A stretch of 32,283 nucleotides of DNA from an uncultured Clostridia bacterium (lineage in GTDB: Bacteria; Bacillota; Clostridia; TANB77; CAG-508), in contig CALXJP010000023.1 of the NCBI GenBank assembly GCA_944388655.1, forward strand, positions 1-32,283, written 5' to 3'. Shown here in pieces: positions 16,030 through 23,739 of this stretch; the stretch's first letter is position 1, and each line of letters begins with the position of its first letter. Below the pieces are notes generated by a model, which was not told the origin of the DNA, did no database searches, and worked only from the letters and a program-made list of their open reading frames with translations. The position numbers and the translations under genes were made by a program.

Positions 16030-17811
16030 ATGGTAAGATATAGTGATGAATTAATTGATGAAATTAAAAATCGAAATGATATTGTAGATGTTATATCACA
16101 ATATGTTATATTAAAAAGAAGTGGTAGAAATTTTTTTGGACTATGCCCTTTTCATAAAGAAAAATCACCATCATTTGCTGTTTCTCCAGACAAGCAAATT
16201 TTTCATTGTTTTGGGTGTGGTGTAGGTGGAAACGTTTTTCATTTCGTTAGTAAAATAGAAAATATGAGTTTTATAGAAACTGTACAAATGTTAGCTGAAA
16301 AATCCGGAGTAGAACTACCAACATTAGAAAATAGTGAAGATACTGAAAAAATGATGTTAAAATCAAAAGTATATGAAATCAATCAATTAACCGCACAATT
16401 TTATCATGAGAATTTATATAAGCCATCAGCAAAACCAGCACAAGAATATGTAAAAAAAAGAAAGTTAGATAATCAAACATTAAAAAAATTCTTAATAGGT
16501 TATTCTCCCAATAGTAATCAAGAATTATATCAATATTTAAAATCAAAAGGTTTTTCCGATAAAGAAATATTGGCATCTACCTTAGTGAATAGAACGAACG
16601 ATGGACGTTATATTGACAGATTTCGCGGAAGACTTATGTTTACTATTCAAGATGTACGAGATAGAGTCATTGCCTTTGGAGGTAGAGTATTAGATGACAG
16701 TAAACCAAAATATATAAACTCATCAGAAAATATTGTATATAGTAAAGGAAGGCATTTATTTGGCATGAATATTGCCAAAAAATCGAATACTAAAAAATTA
16801 CTAGTTGTGGAAGGCTATATGGATGCGATTTCTTTACATCAAAGAGGCATTGATTATGCTGTTGCATCTTTAGGTACAGCTATGACGGAAGCACAAGGAA
16901 GGCTTTTACGAAATAGTGCAGAACAGGTTATTATAGGTTATGATGCAGATGGAGCAGGACAAGCTGCAACAATGAGAGGATTAGAAATTTTACAAAACCT
17001 AGGATGTGATGTTCGTATTTTACAAATAGAAGGGGCAAAAGATCCTGATGAATATGTTATTAAATATGGCCCAGAAAGGTTTCAAAAATGTGTAGATAAA
17101 GCTATTTCTTTGGTTGAATATAAAGTAAAAATGTTAAAACAAGGTTTAAATTTAGAAATGGCTAACGATAAAATCAAATTCTTAAAAGAAATTGCTAAAA
17201 TTTTATCTAGTGTTACAAATGAAATAGAAAGAGAAGTATATATTGAACAAATCAGCCTAGAGTATAAAATTACCAAAGAGGCAATTTATGCAGAAATTAC
17301 TAAAATACAACAAAAAAACACATCTAGTGTAAATAAATTACAAAGAGCAAAGCCTCAAATTACAGCAGAAAAACAAACAACGGAAAATGAGCAAGAAAGC
17401 AAATCGGAAAGATTAGTGATTTACCTATTAATCAATTATCCACAAGAAGCGTATCCTATTTTAAAAGAAAATATACCAGTAGAAGTTTTTAAAAGCGAAA
17501 GAAATAGGCAGATAGTAAAAAAGTTGTATGAAGAATTTGAAAAGGGAAATACTAATACAGAGAATGTTTTAAATTGGTTCGAGAAACAAGAAATCATTAA
17601 TTATATTTCGTGGATATTAGCATATGATTTTGAAATAACAGAATTACATAAATGTATAGAAGATATAGTAAATTTATACAAAAAAGAAAAATTAATAGCA
17701 AGAAGAAATGCTATTATCAAACAATTAGAAAATAATCAAACTTTGGAAAACACAACAAACTTAGAACAAGAATTAAATCAAATTATTATTCAATTGGCAA
17801 AAATCAAATAG
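16030..17811 (+). CDS. dnaG: DNA primase
   Basis: Synthesises RNA primers for lagging-strand replication together with the DnaB helicase. 593 aa. The N-terminal CHC2 zinc domain has [11 protein letters not shown] and [10 protein letters not shown]. The TOPRIM catalytic core has [15 protein letters not shown] (acidic Glu), [10 protein letters not shown] and GAKDPDEYV. The C-terminal helicase-binding helical bundle (about 440-590) is divergent, as usual. AGAAAGG lies upstream of ATG 16030. It is the first gene of the macromolecular synthesis pair dnaG-rpoD with an 11-nt gap; rpsU, part of the classic operon in E. coli, is absent here. Confidence 0.97.
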   Translation: MVRYSDELIDEIKNRNDIVDVISQYVILKRSGRNFFGLCPFHKEKSPSFAVSPDKQIFHCFGCGVGGNVFHFVSKIENMSFIETVQMLAEKSGVELPTLENSEDTEKMMLKSKVYEINQLTAQFYHENLYKPSAKPAQEYVKKRKLDNQTLKKFLIGYSPNSNQELYQYLKSKGFSDKEILASTLVNRTNDGRYIDRFRGRLMFTIQDVRDRVIAFGGRVLDDSKPKYINSSENIVYSKGRHLFGMNIAKKSNTKKLLVVEGYMDAISLHQRGIDYAVASLGTAMTEAQGRLLRNSAEQVIIGYDADGAGQAATMRGLEILQNLGCDVRILQIEGAKDPDEYVIKYGPERFQKCVDKAISLVEYKVKMLKQGLNLEMANDKIKFLKEIAKILSSVTNEIEREVYIEQISLEYKITKEAIYAEITKIQQKNTSSVNKLQRAKPQITAEKQTTENEQESKSERLVIYLLINYPQEAYPILKENIPVEVFKSERNRQIVKKLYEEFEKGNTNTENVLNWFEKQEIINYISWILAYDFEITELHKCIEDIVNLYKKEKLIARRNAIIKQLENNQTLENTTNLEQELNQIIIQLAKIK

Positions 17812-17822
17812 GGGGTATAAAA

Positions 17823-18944
17823 ATGAAAGAGTCTGAAGAGACAAAACAAACAAAACAAGAAAATAATGTAATCAATGATAATAAAGTAAAAGAAATTATA
17901 GAAAAAGCAAAATCAAAAGGAAAAATTACTTATGGGGAATTAGCAAGTGAATTAGATGAAGTAAATCCAGAGCAAATCGATAAAGTTTTTGACGCTTTTG
18001 AAGATTTAGGGGTTAACATTTTACAAGAAGATTTAGATGAACCAGAAATAGAAGATTTAGAAGAAGTAGAAGATATCCAATTAGAAGACATTGATCTTAC
18101 CAATATGGATGGCATTAATGTGGATGATCCAGTAAGAATGTATTTGAGGGAAATAGGAAGAATCCCTTTGCTTTCTTATGAAGAAGAACTAGATTTAGCC
18201 AAAAGAGTTCTAAAAGGAGATGAAACAGCAAAACAAAAATTAACAGAATCTAACTTACGATTAGTTGTAAGCATTGCCAAAAAATATGTAGGAAGAGGAA
18301 TGCTATTTCTTGATTTAATTCAAGAAGGCAATATGGGGTTAATTAAAGCGGTAGAAAAATTTGATTATACAAAAGGGTTCAAGTTTAGTACGTATGCCAC
18401 TTGGTGGATTAGACAAGCTATTACTAGAGCAATAGCAGATCAAGCAAGAACCATTAGAATACCCGTACACATGGTAGAAACTATTAATAAGTTAATTCGT
18501 ACTTCAAGACATTTATTACAACAATTAGGAAGAGAGCCTACCCCAGAAGAAATTGCTAAAGAAATGGAAATTTCAGTAGAAAAAGTTATGGAAATTCAAA
18601 AAATTGCACAAGACCCAGTGTCATTAGAAACTCCAATAGGAGAAGAAGATGATAGCCATTTAGGAGATTTTATACAAGATGATGATAGTCCAGCACCACA
18701 AGATTCTGCAGCCTACACATTATTAAAAGAACAATTAGAAGAGGTAATGAATACCTTAACACCAAGAGAAGCAAAAGTATTAAAATTAAGATTTGGATTA
18801 GAAGACGGAAAAGCCAGAACTTTAGAAGAAGTAGGAAAGGAATTTCAAGTAACCAGAGAAAGAATAAGACAAATAGAAGCCAAGGCATTAAGAAAATTGA
18901 GACATCCAAGTAGAAGTAAAAAATTAAAAGACTATATGAATTAA
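17823..18944 (+). CDS. rpoD: Primary RNA polymerase sigma factor (sigma-A/70)
   Basis: Housekeeping sigma factor, 373 aa. A short region 1.1 (about 20-75) is followed by an acidic stretch. Region 1.2 starts at [11 protein letters not shown]. Region 2 includes [21 protein letters not shown], whose residues recognise the minus-10 box. Region 3 follows. Region 4 ends with [18 protein letters not shown] for the minus-35 box. GGGGG precedes the ATG. The many TTGACA-N17-TATAAT-like promoters in this window match such a sigma factor. It is co-transcribed with dnaG. No clear U-tract terminator follows. The 3' side has only a small GTAAAT-GCA-ATTTAC hairpin at 18964-18978. Confidence 0.97.
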   Translation: MKESEETKQTKQENNVINDNKVKEIIEKAKSKGKITYGELASELDEVNPEQIDKVFDAFEDLGVNILQEDLDEPEIEDLEEVEDIQLEDIDLTNMDGINVDDPVRMYLREIGRIPLLSYEEELDLAKRVLKGDETAKQKLTESNLRLVVSIAKKYVGRGMLFLDLIQEGNMGLIKAVEKFDYTKGFKFSTYATWWIRQAITRAIADQARTIRIPVHMVETINKLIRTSRHLLQQLGREPTPEEIAKEMEISVEKVMEIQKIAQDPVSLETPIGEEDDSHLGDFIQDDDSPAPQDSAAYTLLKEQLEEVMNTLTPREAKVLKLRFGLEDGKARTLEEVGKEFQVTRERIRQIEAKALRKLRHPSRSKKLKDYMN

Positions 18945-19015
18945 AAATACAAATTCAAAAAAGTAAATGCAATTTACCAATAAAAGTACATTTTGGCAAA
19001 GGTGGCATCAATATC

Positions 19016-19044
19016 TTGCATTTTTTAAAATTCTATGTTACAAT
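19016..19044 (+). promoter_or_regulatory. Promoter of the 119-aa gene
   Basis: TTGCAT (19016-19021), 17-nt spacer, TACAAT (19039-19044). Confidence 0.5.
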
Positions 19045-19064
19045 AATAATTGTTAATAAATGTA

Positions 19065-19102
19065 AAAGGAGGAATACTACATTATAGATGTAGTTAAAAA
19101 AT
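19065..19102 (+). promoter_or_regulatory. Ribosome binding site separated from its start codon by a hairpin
   Basis: AAAGGAGG at 19065-19072 is 30 nt from the first in-frame ATG (19103). Between them lies CTACAT-TATAG-ATGTAG (19077-19093), a 6-bp stem. An in-frame TAG at 19091-19093 excludes a start nearer the binding site in this frame, and the ATG at 19088 closes at once. Folding would bring the two signals closer. Confidence 0.5.
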
Positions 19103-19462
19103 ATGAAAGAAATCAGTCAAACAAGTAATGTAGTAAAACAACATAGATTATTAGATTTTTTTAAAAGAGTTTTTTTAGAGGAAGATATCACAGAACAAGA
19201 AGAAGACATTACTGAAGAAATAATGGCTAGTGATGCAAGACTCTCTGCACAGGATAAAAAAATACTAGAAGAAGCAAGACAAGAAGTCAAAAAAATAGAA
19301 AATAGGCAAGAAGAAAAAAGACAGCAGGAAGGAACACAAGAAACTAAAAAGCAGCAAAGAAGAAAAATAGCAATAAACAATACAGAGATAGAACACACAG
19401 AAGTTTCAAGAGTTCCAACAAAAACAAAACAAAAAGATGTAGAAAAAGAACAAGAATTGTAA
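19103..19462 (+). CDS. Hypothetical charged 119-aa protein
   Basis: I do not recognise a family. The protein has no membrane segment. A short N-terminal part with hydrophobic residues (VKQHRLLDFFKRVFLEED, about 11-28) could form an amphipathic helix. The rest is highly charged: a Glu-rich stretch, a probable coiled coil (about 45-85, Glu/Lys/Gln-rich) and a basic then acidic tail. The composition suggests an extended or disordered adaptor. It has its own promoter and sits between rpoD and a tRNA gene. Its ribosome binding site is unusually far from the start, with a hairpin between. Because the start is uncertain, initiation could also be inefficient or regulated. Confidence 0.65.
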   Translation: MKEISQTSNVVKQHRLLDFFKRVFLEEDITEQEEDITEEIMASDARLSAQDKKILEEARQEVKKIENRQEEKRQQEGTQETKKQQRRKIAINNTEIEHTEVSRVPTKTKQKDVEKEQEL

Positions 19463-19490
19463 ACTTGTATAAAAAATTTTTATATTTATA

Positions 19491-19519
19491 TTGACAAATA
19501 TAGGAAGAACGATTATAAT
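19491..19519 (+). promoter_or_regulatory. tRNA-Met promoter with an inverted repeat over the minus-10
   Basis: Consensus TTGACA (19491-19496), 17-nt spacer, TATAAT (19514-19519). A perfect inverted repeat GAACGATT (19507-19514) and AATCGTTC (19523-19530) flanks the minus-10 box. Confidence 0.85.
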
Positions 19520-19537
19520 AGAAATCGTTCTGCATAT

Positions 19538-19614
19538 GGCGAGATAGCTCAGTTGGCTAGAGCAACTGGTTCATACCCAGTGGGTCGATGGTTCGAATCC
19601 ATTTCTCGCTACCA
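19538..19614 (+). tRNA. tRNA-Met (CAT anticodon), elongator type
   Basis: 77 nt with an encoded CCA. The acceptor stem GGCGAGA pairs with TCTCGCT (G1-T72 wobble). The D arm is AGCTCAGTTGGCTAGAGC. The anticodon arm ACTGG-TTCATAC-CCAGT carries CAT. The T arm is around GGTTCGAATCC. The anticodon stem lacks the three consecutive G-C pairs of initiator tRNA, and the ends resemble the elongator tRNA-Met of Bacillus. A tRNA-Ile read through lysidine also has CAT and is the alternative, but the sequence looks more like elongator Met. Confidence 0.93.
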
Positions 19615-19631
19615 GAATTAAAAATAAGAAA

Positions 19632-19671
19632 AATAGTGTATTTCAAAATATTTGGAACGCATTATTTTTTT
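19632..19671 (+). terminator. tRNA-Met terminator
   Basis: AATAGTG (19632-19638) pairs with CATTATT (19660-19666), one G-T. An inner TTTC/GGAA helix lies across a small internal loop, and a T run follows. Confidence 0.65.
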
Positions 19672-19697
19672 GCCCATCATACTATAATAATAAAAAA

Positions 19698-19724
19698 TAG
19701 GACTAACGAAGAGTGTTAATCCTA
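19698..19724 (-). terminator. Terminator of the 54-codon minus-strand gene
   Basis: TAGGACTAAC (19698-19707) pairs with GTTAATCCTA (19715-19724), 10 bp with one mismatch. On the minus strand it is followed by TTTTTTATT. It overlaps the stop codon and has no T run on the plus strand, so it serves the minus gene. Confidence 0.7.
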
Positions 19725-19886
19725 ATAAAGTTTTAATGTGTCTTCAATAACATAAGAAACTGGAAGAACATCATCATTATTTGTTTCTACATTAAAAATA
19801 GTATGATGGTCAGATTCTTCATAAACAGATACTGTTACAGTACCAATCTTTTTATAAGAATTAAAATTCAAAATATTATTTTTCAA
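19722..19886 (-). CDS. Small hypothetical protein, 54 aa
   Basis: The minus strand holds a TTG start at 19886-19884, with GGGGG ten nucleotides upstream, 54 codons and a TAG inside a strong terminator. The product begins MKNNILNFNSYKKIG and ends DTLKLY. It alternates hydrophobic and polar residues (GTVTVSVYEESDHHTIFNV), as in a small beta-rich domain, with no membrane segment. I do not recognise it. Support comes from the ribosome binding site, the matched terminator on the same strand and the lack of any other gene between the tRNA and rpsF. No convincing promoter is seen, although a TATACT-like box lies at 19929-19924. Confidence 0.65.
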   Translation of the reverse strand: MKNNILNFNSYKKIGTVTVSVYEESDHHTIFNVETNNDDVLPVSYVIEDTLKLY

Positions 19887-20021
19887 AACTGTATACCCCC
19901 TTTTCTCTTGTTCTTGAGAACCAAGTATAGCATAAGGAATTTAAAAAAGATGTCGAAATTTGTCAGTAGAATAAAAAAATTTTTATAAAACCAAAAAATT
20001 CCACAATTTAACAATTTTCTA

Positions 20022-20050
20022 TTGAAAAACAGTTAAAAGTATGATAAAAT
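20022..20050 (+). promoter_or_regulatory. rpsF-ssb-rpsR promoter
   Basis: TTGAAA (20022-20027), 17-nt spacer, TAAAAT (20045-20050). Confidence 0.65.
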
Positions 20051-20060
20051 AAATGTCATT

Positions 20061-20124
20061 GTAAAAACAGAAATTTTTACATCCTTACTTACAAGCACAT
20101 TGTAGGTTATAATCCATAAGGAGG
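20061..20124 (+). promoter_or_regulatory. Structured rpsF leader, candidate S6:S18 autoregulatory element
   Basis: Two hairpins lie before rpsF. The first is GTAAAAA/TTTTTAC (20061-20067 with 20074-20080). The second nests CTTACAA/TTGTAGG (20088-20094 with 20100-20106, one G-T) inside CCTTA/TAAGG (20083-20087 with 20117-20121), leaving the strand 20107-20116 bulged. The outer helix covers the start of the ribosome binding site AAGGAGG. S6 with S18 is known to bind rpsF leaders in bacteria. I cannot confirm the conserved CCG bulge, so identity is inferred from position and structure. Confidence 0.45.
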
Positions 20125-20133
20125 TGAACAATC

Positions 20134-20418
20134 ATGAATAAGTATGAGAGTGTTATCATTATTAATCCAAAAGTTGATGAAGAGGCAGTTAAAGCTTTAA
20201 TTGCAAAATTTACAGACTTAATTAATAGTGATGGAAAACTAGAAAAAGCAGATGAATTAGGAAAAAGAAAATTAGCTTATGAAATTGACAAAAACAAAGA
20301 AGGATACTATGTTGTATTCTACTTTGAAGCAAATCCTAATTTAATTGCAGAGCTAGAAAGGAACTATAGAATTGTAGACACAGTTATCAAATTTATGACA
20401 GTAAAAGTAGACGAATAG
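20134..20418 (+). CDS. rpsF: Small ribosomal subunit protein bS6
   Basis: 94-aa ferredoxin-like protein of the 30S platform, which pairs with S18. It is recognised by MNKYESVIIINPKVDEEAV at the start, the LGKRKLAYEIDKNKEGYYVVF core and the basic/aromatic NYRIVDTVIKFMTV end. AAGGAGGTGA precedes the ATG. It is the first gene of the conserved rpsF-ssb-rpsR operon, with a promoter and structured leader upstream. Confidence 0.97.
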   Translation: MNKYESVIIINPKVDEEAVKALIAKFTDLINSDGKLEKADELGKRKLAYEIDKNKEGYYVVFYFEANPNLIAELERNYRIVDTVIKFMTVKVDE

Positions 20419-20469
20419 TAAAAGAGGAATTTTAATAGGGGCCTTTTTTAGAAAGGTTGTGGTGTAGTA

Positions 20470-20904
20470 ATGAATAAAGTAATTTTAATGGGAAGATTAA
20501 CAAGAGACCCAGAAGTAAGATATACACAAACAAATAACACATTAGTAGCTTCCTTCGCTTTAGCCGTAAATAGAAGATTTACAAGGCAAGGAGAAGAAAG
20601 ACAAGCTGATTTTATTAATATAGTTGCATGGAGCAAACTAGGAGAATTTTGTAGTAAATATTTTAAAAAAGGTCAGCAAGTAGGAATTATAGGAAGACTA
20701 CAAACAAGAACTTGGGATGATGACCAAGGGCAAAAACATTATATAACAGAGGTTATTGCTGAAGAAGCTTATTTTGCAGATAGCAAAAGAGAAGCAGAAG
20801 CAGGAGGAGCTAATACTTTTGATGCAACATTTGGAACAATGCCAAATCCAGTTGCAGGTGGTTCTGACTTTGAAATATCTTCAGGAGATGACCTACCATT
20901 TTAA
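20470..20904 (+). CDS. ssb: Single-stranded DNA-binding protein
   Basis: Canonical bacterial SSB, 144 aa, a homotetramer that coats single-stranded DNA during replication and repair. The single OB fold (about 1-110) begins MNKVILMGRLTRDPEVRYT and includes FINIVAWSKLGEF and GRLQTRTWDDDQGQKHY. A short linker leads to the acidic C-terminal tip DDLPF, the docking peptide for partner proteins. It sits in the rpsF-ssb-rpsR operon. A second, unusual SSB-like protein is encoded at 28427. Confidence 0.97.
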   Translation: MNKVILMGRLTRDPEVRYTQTNNTLVASFALAVNRRFTRQGEERQADFINIVAWSKLGEFCSKYFKKGQQVGIIGRLQTRTWDDDQGQKHYITEVIAEEAYFADSKREAEAGGANTFDATFGTMPNPVAGGSDFEISSGDDLPF

Positions 20905-20923
20905 AGGTTAGGGGGGAAAGACA

Positions 20924-21208
20924 ATGGCAGATAAAAGAAATAATAAAAAGAATAATAGAAACAACAACATGGATGATGACTTCAATCCAAGATTTAAAAA
21001 AATAAGAAAAAAAGCATGTCCTTTATGCAGTGATAAAAATTTTGTATTAGATTACAAAAATGCAGAGCAATTAAAGAAATTTATCAATGATAAAGGAAAA
21101 ATACTACCTAGAAGAGCAACAGGTGCCTGTGCAAAACATCAAAGAGATATTACTATAGCTGTAAAAAGAGCTAGACAAATTGCCGTATTACCATATACGC
21201 AAGAATAA
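20924..21208 (+). CDS. rpsR: Small ribosomal subunit protein bS18
   Basis: 94-aa partner of S6 on the 30S platform. The first 25 residues are Asn/Lys-rich and unstructured, an extension typical of low-GC Firmicutes. The core has [11 protein letters not shown], the paired cysteines kept in many S18 proteins, and [17 protein letters not shown] run of six G precedes the ATG. It ends the operon, with a very strong terminator after it. Confidence 0.97.
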   Translation: MADKRNNKKNNRNNNMDDDFNPRFKKIRKKACPLCSDKNFVLDYKNAEQLKKFINDKGKILPRRATGACAKHQRDITIAVKRARQIAVLPYTQE

Positions 21209-21228
21209 AATAGAGGATGAACAATAGG

Positions 21229-21269
21229 GGCTAAACAATGTAAAAATAGTTACATTGTTTAGCCTTTTT
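21229..21269 (+). terminator. rpsR operon terminator
   Basis: 15-bp perfect stem GGCTAAACAATGTAA (21229-21243) with TTACATTGTTTAGCC (21250-21264) and five T. The strongest terminator in the window. Confidence 0.92.
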
Positions 21270-21302
21270 GCGTCCTTATAATAAAAAAATATAGGAGGTT
21301 AT

Positions 21303-22781
21303 ATGAAAAAAACAATTCATACAATAATAGTAATTTTACTAATAACAATACAAATATATGTAATAATAGGAAATCATCAACAAGTACAAGCAAAAGAAAA
21401 AATAGAAATAGGCGAAGAATTTTTACCTTATTTGCAATATTATAATGCAAGCACAAAAGAATGGAAAACATATACAGGCTATATGGAATATGATGCCATC
21501 ACAAAAAGGCCAATATTTGTACTTAACCAAGAAATAAATAGAATTTATGCTTGGAAAATACTAGCAGAAGGTTTTAATGGAAATCAACCACAATACTGGG
21601 GGTTAAAGAACGCTATGGAATTATATATAGCTACCAAAATAGCCTTAGAAAGCATTGCCAAAAATGTAGAACCACAACAATGGATTAAACCAATTCAAGA
21701 AGAATCAATGAAATTGCTAACTGTTGCACAAATACTATATCAAGAAGGAAAAAAGGAAAAAATGGGCTACAGTTCAGCAAAAATCAATATCATTAAGCAG
21801 TCAGAAGAAAAACAACAATTAGAAGGAGAAGAATACTATTTACAAAAATATCAAATTTCAAGCTCAAAAGAAATTGCAAGTTATGAACTGGAGTTACAAG
21901 GTTTTACAACTAATACGAAAGTGTTAAATCAAGAAAAACAACTATTAGAACAGAAAAACAATGTATACTATATTTCTGATACAGTTGTATACTTAGCAAT
22001 TCCTATACAAGAAATTCAAAAAGATATCACAGGGAAACTCATCATAAAAAATGCAAAAGTAAAAACGTGTCCGGTTCAATTTACAAAACAAAACCATACT
22101 TTTCAAATTACCTGTTTAGGGAAGTATGATATGGTAGAAGCTTCACAAGAAATAGTAGTACAACATAAAAAATATGATTTAACCATTTGTACCTATGGTG
22201 ATTTATCCAAAGAAGTTCCTTTAAGTGCAACATACCGAATAACAAATGCTAATGGAGAAATTATAGGAGAATATCAAACAAAGCAAGAGGGAAAAATTTC
22301 TATTACACAATTAGATTCTCCTATAGTATATATAGAGCAAATTCAAGTTCCTAAAGCTTACCAAATACATCCCACAAAAGAAAAAGTAGAACTAAAATGG
22401 GGAGAAAATGTTGAAAAAGAATTCTGGAATAGAAAGAAACAAGGAAAAATACAAATACATATAAAAAATGGCACGCAAAATGTAGAAGGAGTATATTTAG
22501 AGCTATATAATGCCAATGGAAAATTGGTAACTGCTCAAACAAGTAATGCAGAAGGAAAAATAGAATTTTTATGTTTTGAAATAGGAAACTATACCATTAA
22601 AGGAGAGGAAAAAATAATTCCAGTAGAATTACAAAATGATGGACAAATTATCCAAATAGAATTAGAAGAAAATCAAAATAAAATAGAAGAACCCTCCTCC
22701 ATTAACGAAGAAGAAAAGAAAATAGAAAAAGTGGATATGTCAAAAAATGAAACAAAAAAATTACCAAGAACTGGTTTTTAG
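21303..22781 (+). CDS. Secreted thioester-domain-like/SpaA surface protein with lost thioester residues
   Basis: 492-aa exported protein. A signal peptide (about 1-30) ends in VQA. An N-terminal domain (about 35-150) resembles thioester (TQXA) adhesin domains: PIFVLNQE aligns with the usual P-x-Y-C-L-N-x-E, and YIATKIAL aligns with the ATKQA or ATQxA motif. Cys is replaced by Val and the Gln is absent, so no thioester can form. A second beta domain (about 155-290) and two SpaA/CnaB-like domains (about 295-375 and 380-450) follow. A Glu/Lys-rich stalk ends in LPRTGF immediately before the stop, so the LPxTG motif lacks the hydrophobic helix and basic tail needed for sorting. AGGAGG precedes the ATG. 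Probably secreted or loosely attached. The role is unknown. Confidence 0.75.
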   Translation: MKKTIHTIIVILLITIQIYVIIGNHQQVQAKEKIEIGEEFLPYLQYYNASTKEWKTYTGYMEYDAITKRPIFVLNQEINRIYAWKILAEGFNGNQPQYWGLKNAMELYIATKIALESIAKNVEPQQWIKPIQEESMKLLTVAQILYQEGKKEKMGYSSAKINIIKQSEEKQQLEGEEYYLQKYQISSSKEIASYELELQGFTTNTKVLNQEKQLLEQKNNVYYISDTVVYLAIPIQEIQKDITGKLIIKNAKVKTCPVQFTKQNHTFQITCLGKYDMVEASQEIVVQHKKYDLTICTYGDLSKEVPLSATYRITNANGEIIGEYQTKQEGKISITQLDSPIVYIEQIQVPKAYQIHPTKEKVELKWGENVEKEFWNRKKQGKIQIHIKNGTQNVEGVYLELYNANGKLVTAQTSNAEGKIEFLCFEIGNYTIKGEEKIIPVELQNDGQIIQIELEENQNKIEEPSSINEEEKKIEKVDMSKNETKKLPRTGF

Positions 22782-22830
22782 TGTTTAAAAATAAAAAAGT
22801 GGTACCATAATAAGCATATAGGAGGAAAAC

Positions 22831-23685
22831 ATGAAAATAGGAATTGCATTATCAGGAGGAGGAATGAGAGGTATTGCTCATGCAGGGGTATTACAAGCAC
22901 TAGAAGAAAAAAATATTTCCATTGATGTAATTGGAGGAACAAGTGCAGGTAGTATGATTGCTACACTATATGCTTTAGGGTATACACCAAAAGAAATATT
23001 GCAATTATTTCAAAAATACGCAAAAAAAATAGCAGGAAGAGGAAAGTTCTTCATTGTACCCAATATACTGAATAGTAAAGATAAAACAGGTTTGCGTGAT
23101 GGAAAAGACTTAGAAGAAATTTATAATCATATTGCGAAGCAAAAAGGAATTGAAAACATTAATCAAATCAAAATGCCATTAGTTATTCCTTGTGTAGACA
23201 TAAAAGATGCAAAGGAATATATATTTACCAATTATGTACCAAAAGGAGAATACTTTCATTATATTTCAAATATATCCATAGGAAAAGCAGTAAGAGCAAG
23301 TAGTAGTTTCCCTGCTGTTTTTAATCCCTGTCATATGGAAGAACATGCCTTTATGGATGGAGGAGCTGTAGATAATATCCCTGTAAAAGAAGTAAAAAAA
23401 CAAGGAGCAGATACAGTAATTGCAGTAAAATTTAATGCAGACCCTATAAATGAAAAAAGTACAATGATAGATATTATTATGAAAACAATTGATATTATGG
23501 GGAATAGAATTGCAGAACAAGAATTACAATATAGTGACTATATACTAAATATAGAAACAGAAAAAATGGGATTACTAGATACCAATAGATTAGAATCTTG
23601 CTTTAAAGAAGGCTATGATGCCGTTATGAATCATTGGGAAACAATACAAGAAATCATAAAAAGAAATGAAAAACAAGAGTTGTAA
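22831..23685 (+). CDS. Patatin-like phospholipase, RssA/NTE type
   Basis: 284-aa predicted serine esterase or phospholipase of the cytoplasm. MKIGIALSGGGMRGIAH holds the oxyanion glycine-rich loop, GGTSAGSMIA the nucleophile Ser and FMDGGAVDNIPV the catalytic Asp. The spacing and the DGG form match the RssA/NTE group rather than the YjjU-like patatin at 13062. AGGAGG precedes the ATG. No promoter with two good boxes is visible after the surface-protein gene, 49 nt upstream, and no terminator separates them, so it may be co-transcribed with the genes on both sides. Confidence 0.92.
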   Translation: MKIGIALSGGGMRGIAHAGVLQALEEKNISIDVIGGTSAGSMIATLYALGYTPKEILQLFQKYAKKIAGRGKFFIVPNILNSKDKTGLRDGKDLEEIYNHIAKQKGIENINQIKMPLVIPCVDIKDAKEYIFTNYVPKGEYFHYISNISIGKAVRASSSFPAVFNPCHMEEHAFMDGGAVDNIPVKEVKKQGADTVIAVKFNADPINEKSTMIDIIMKTIDIMGNRIAEQELQYSDYILNIETEKMGLLDTNRLESCFKEGYDAVMNHWETIQEIIKRNEKQEL

Positions 23686-23739
23686 AAAATGCAAAAATAT
23701 GGTATTATACTAAAGAAACTAAAAAATAGGAGAAAAATA

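Noticed and set aside
18964-19023. AAATGCAA and TTGCATTT as a terminator of rpoD
   Set aside because: The two arms are 43 nt apart and the second overlaps a promoter minus-35 box; a chance match in AT-rich DNA is more likely.
19803-19988. Plus-strand 61-codon frame between the tRNA and rpsF
   Set aside because: No ribosome binding site, and it lies opposite the better-supported 54-codon minus-strand gene and runs into AT-rich non-coding sequence.
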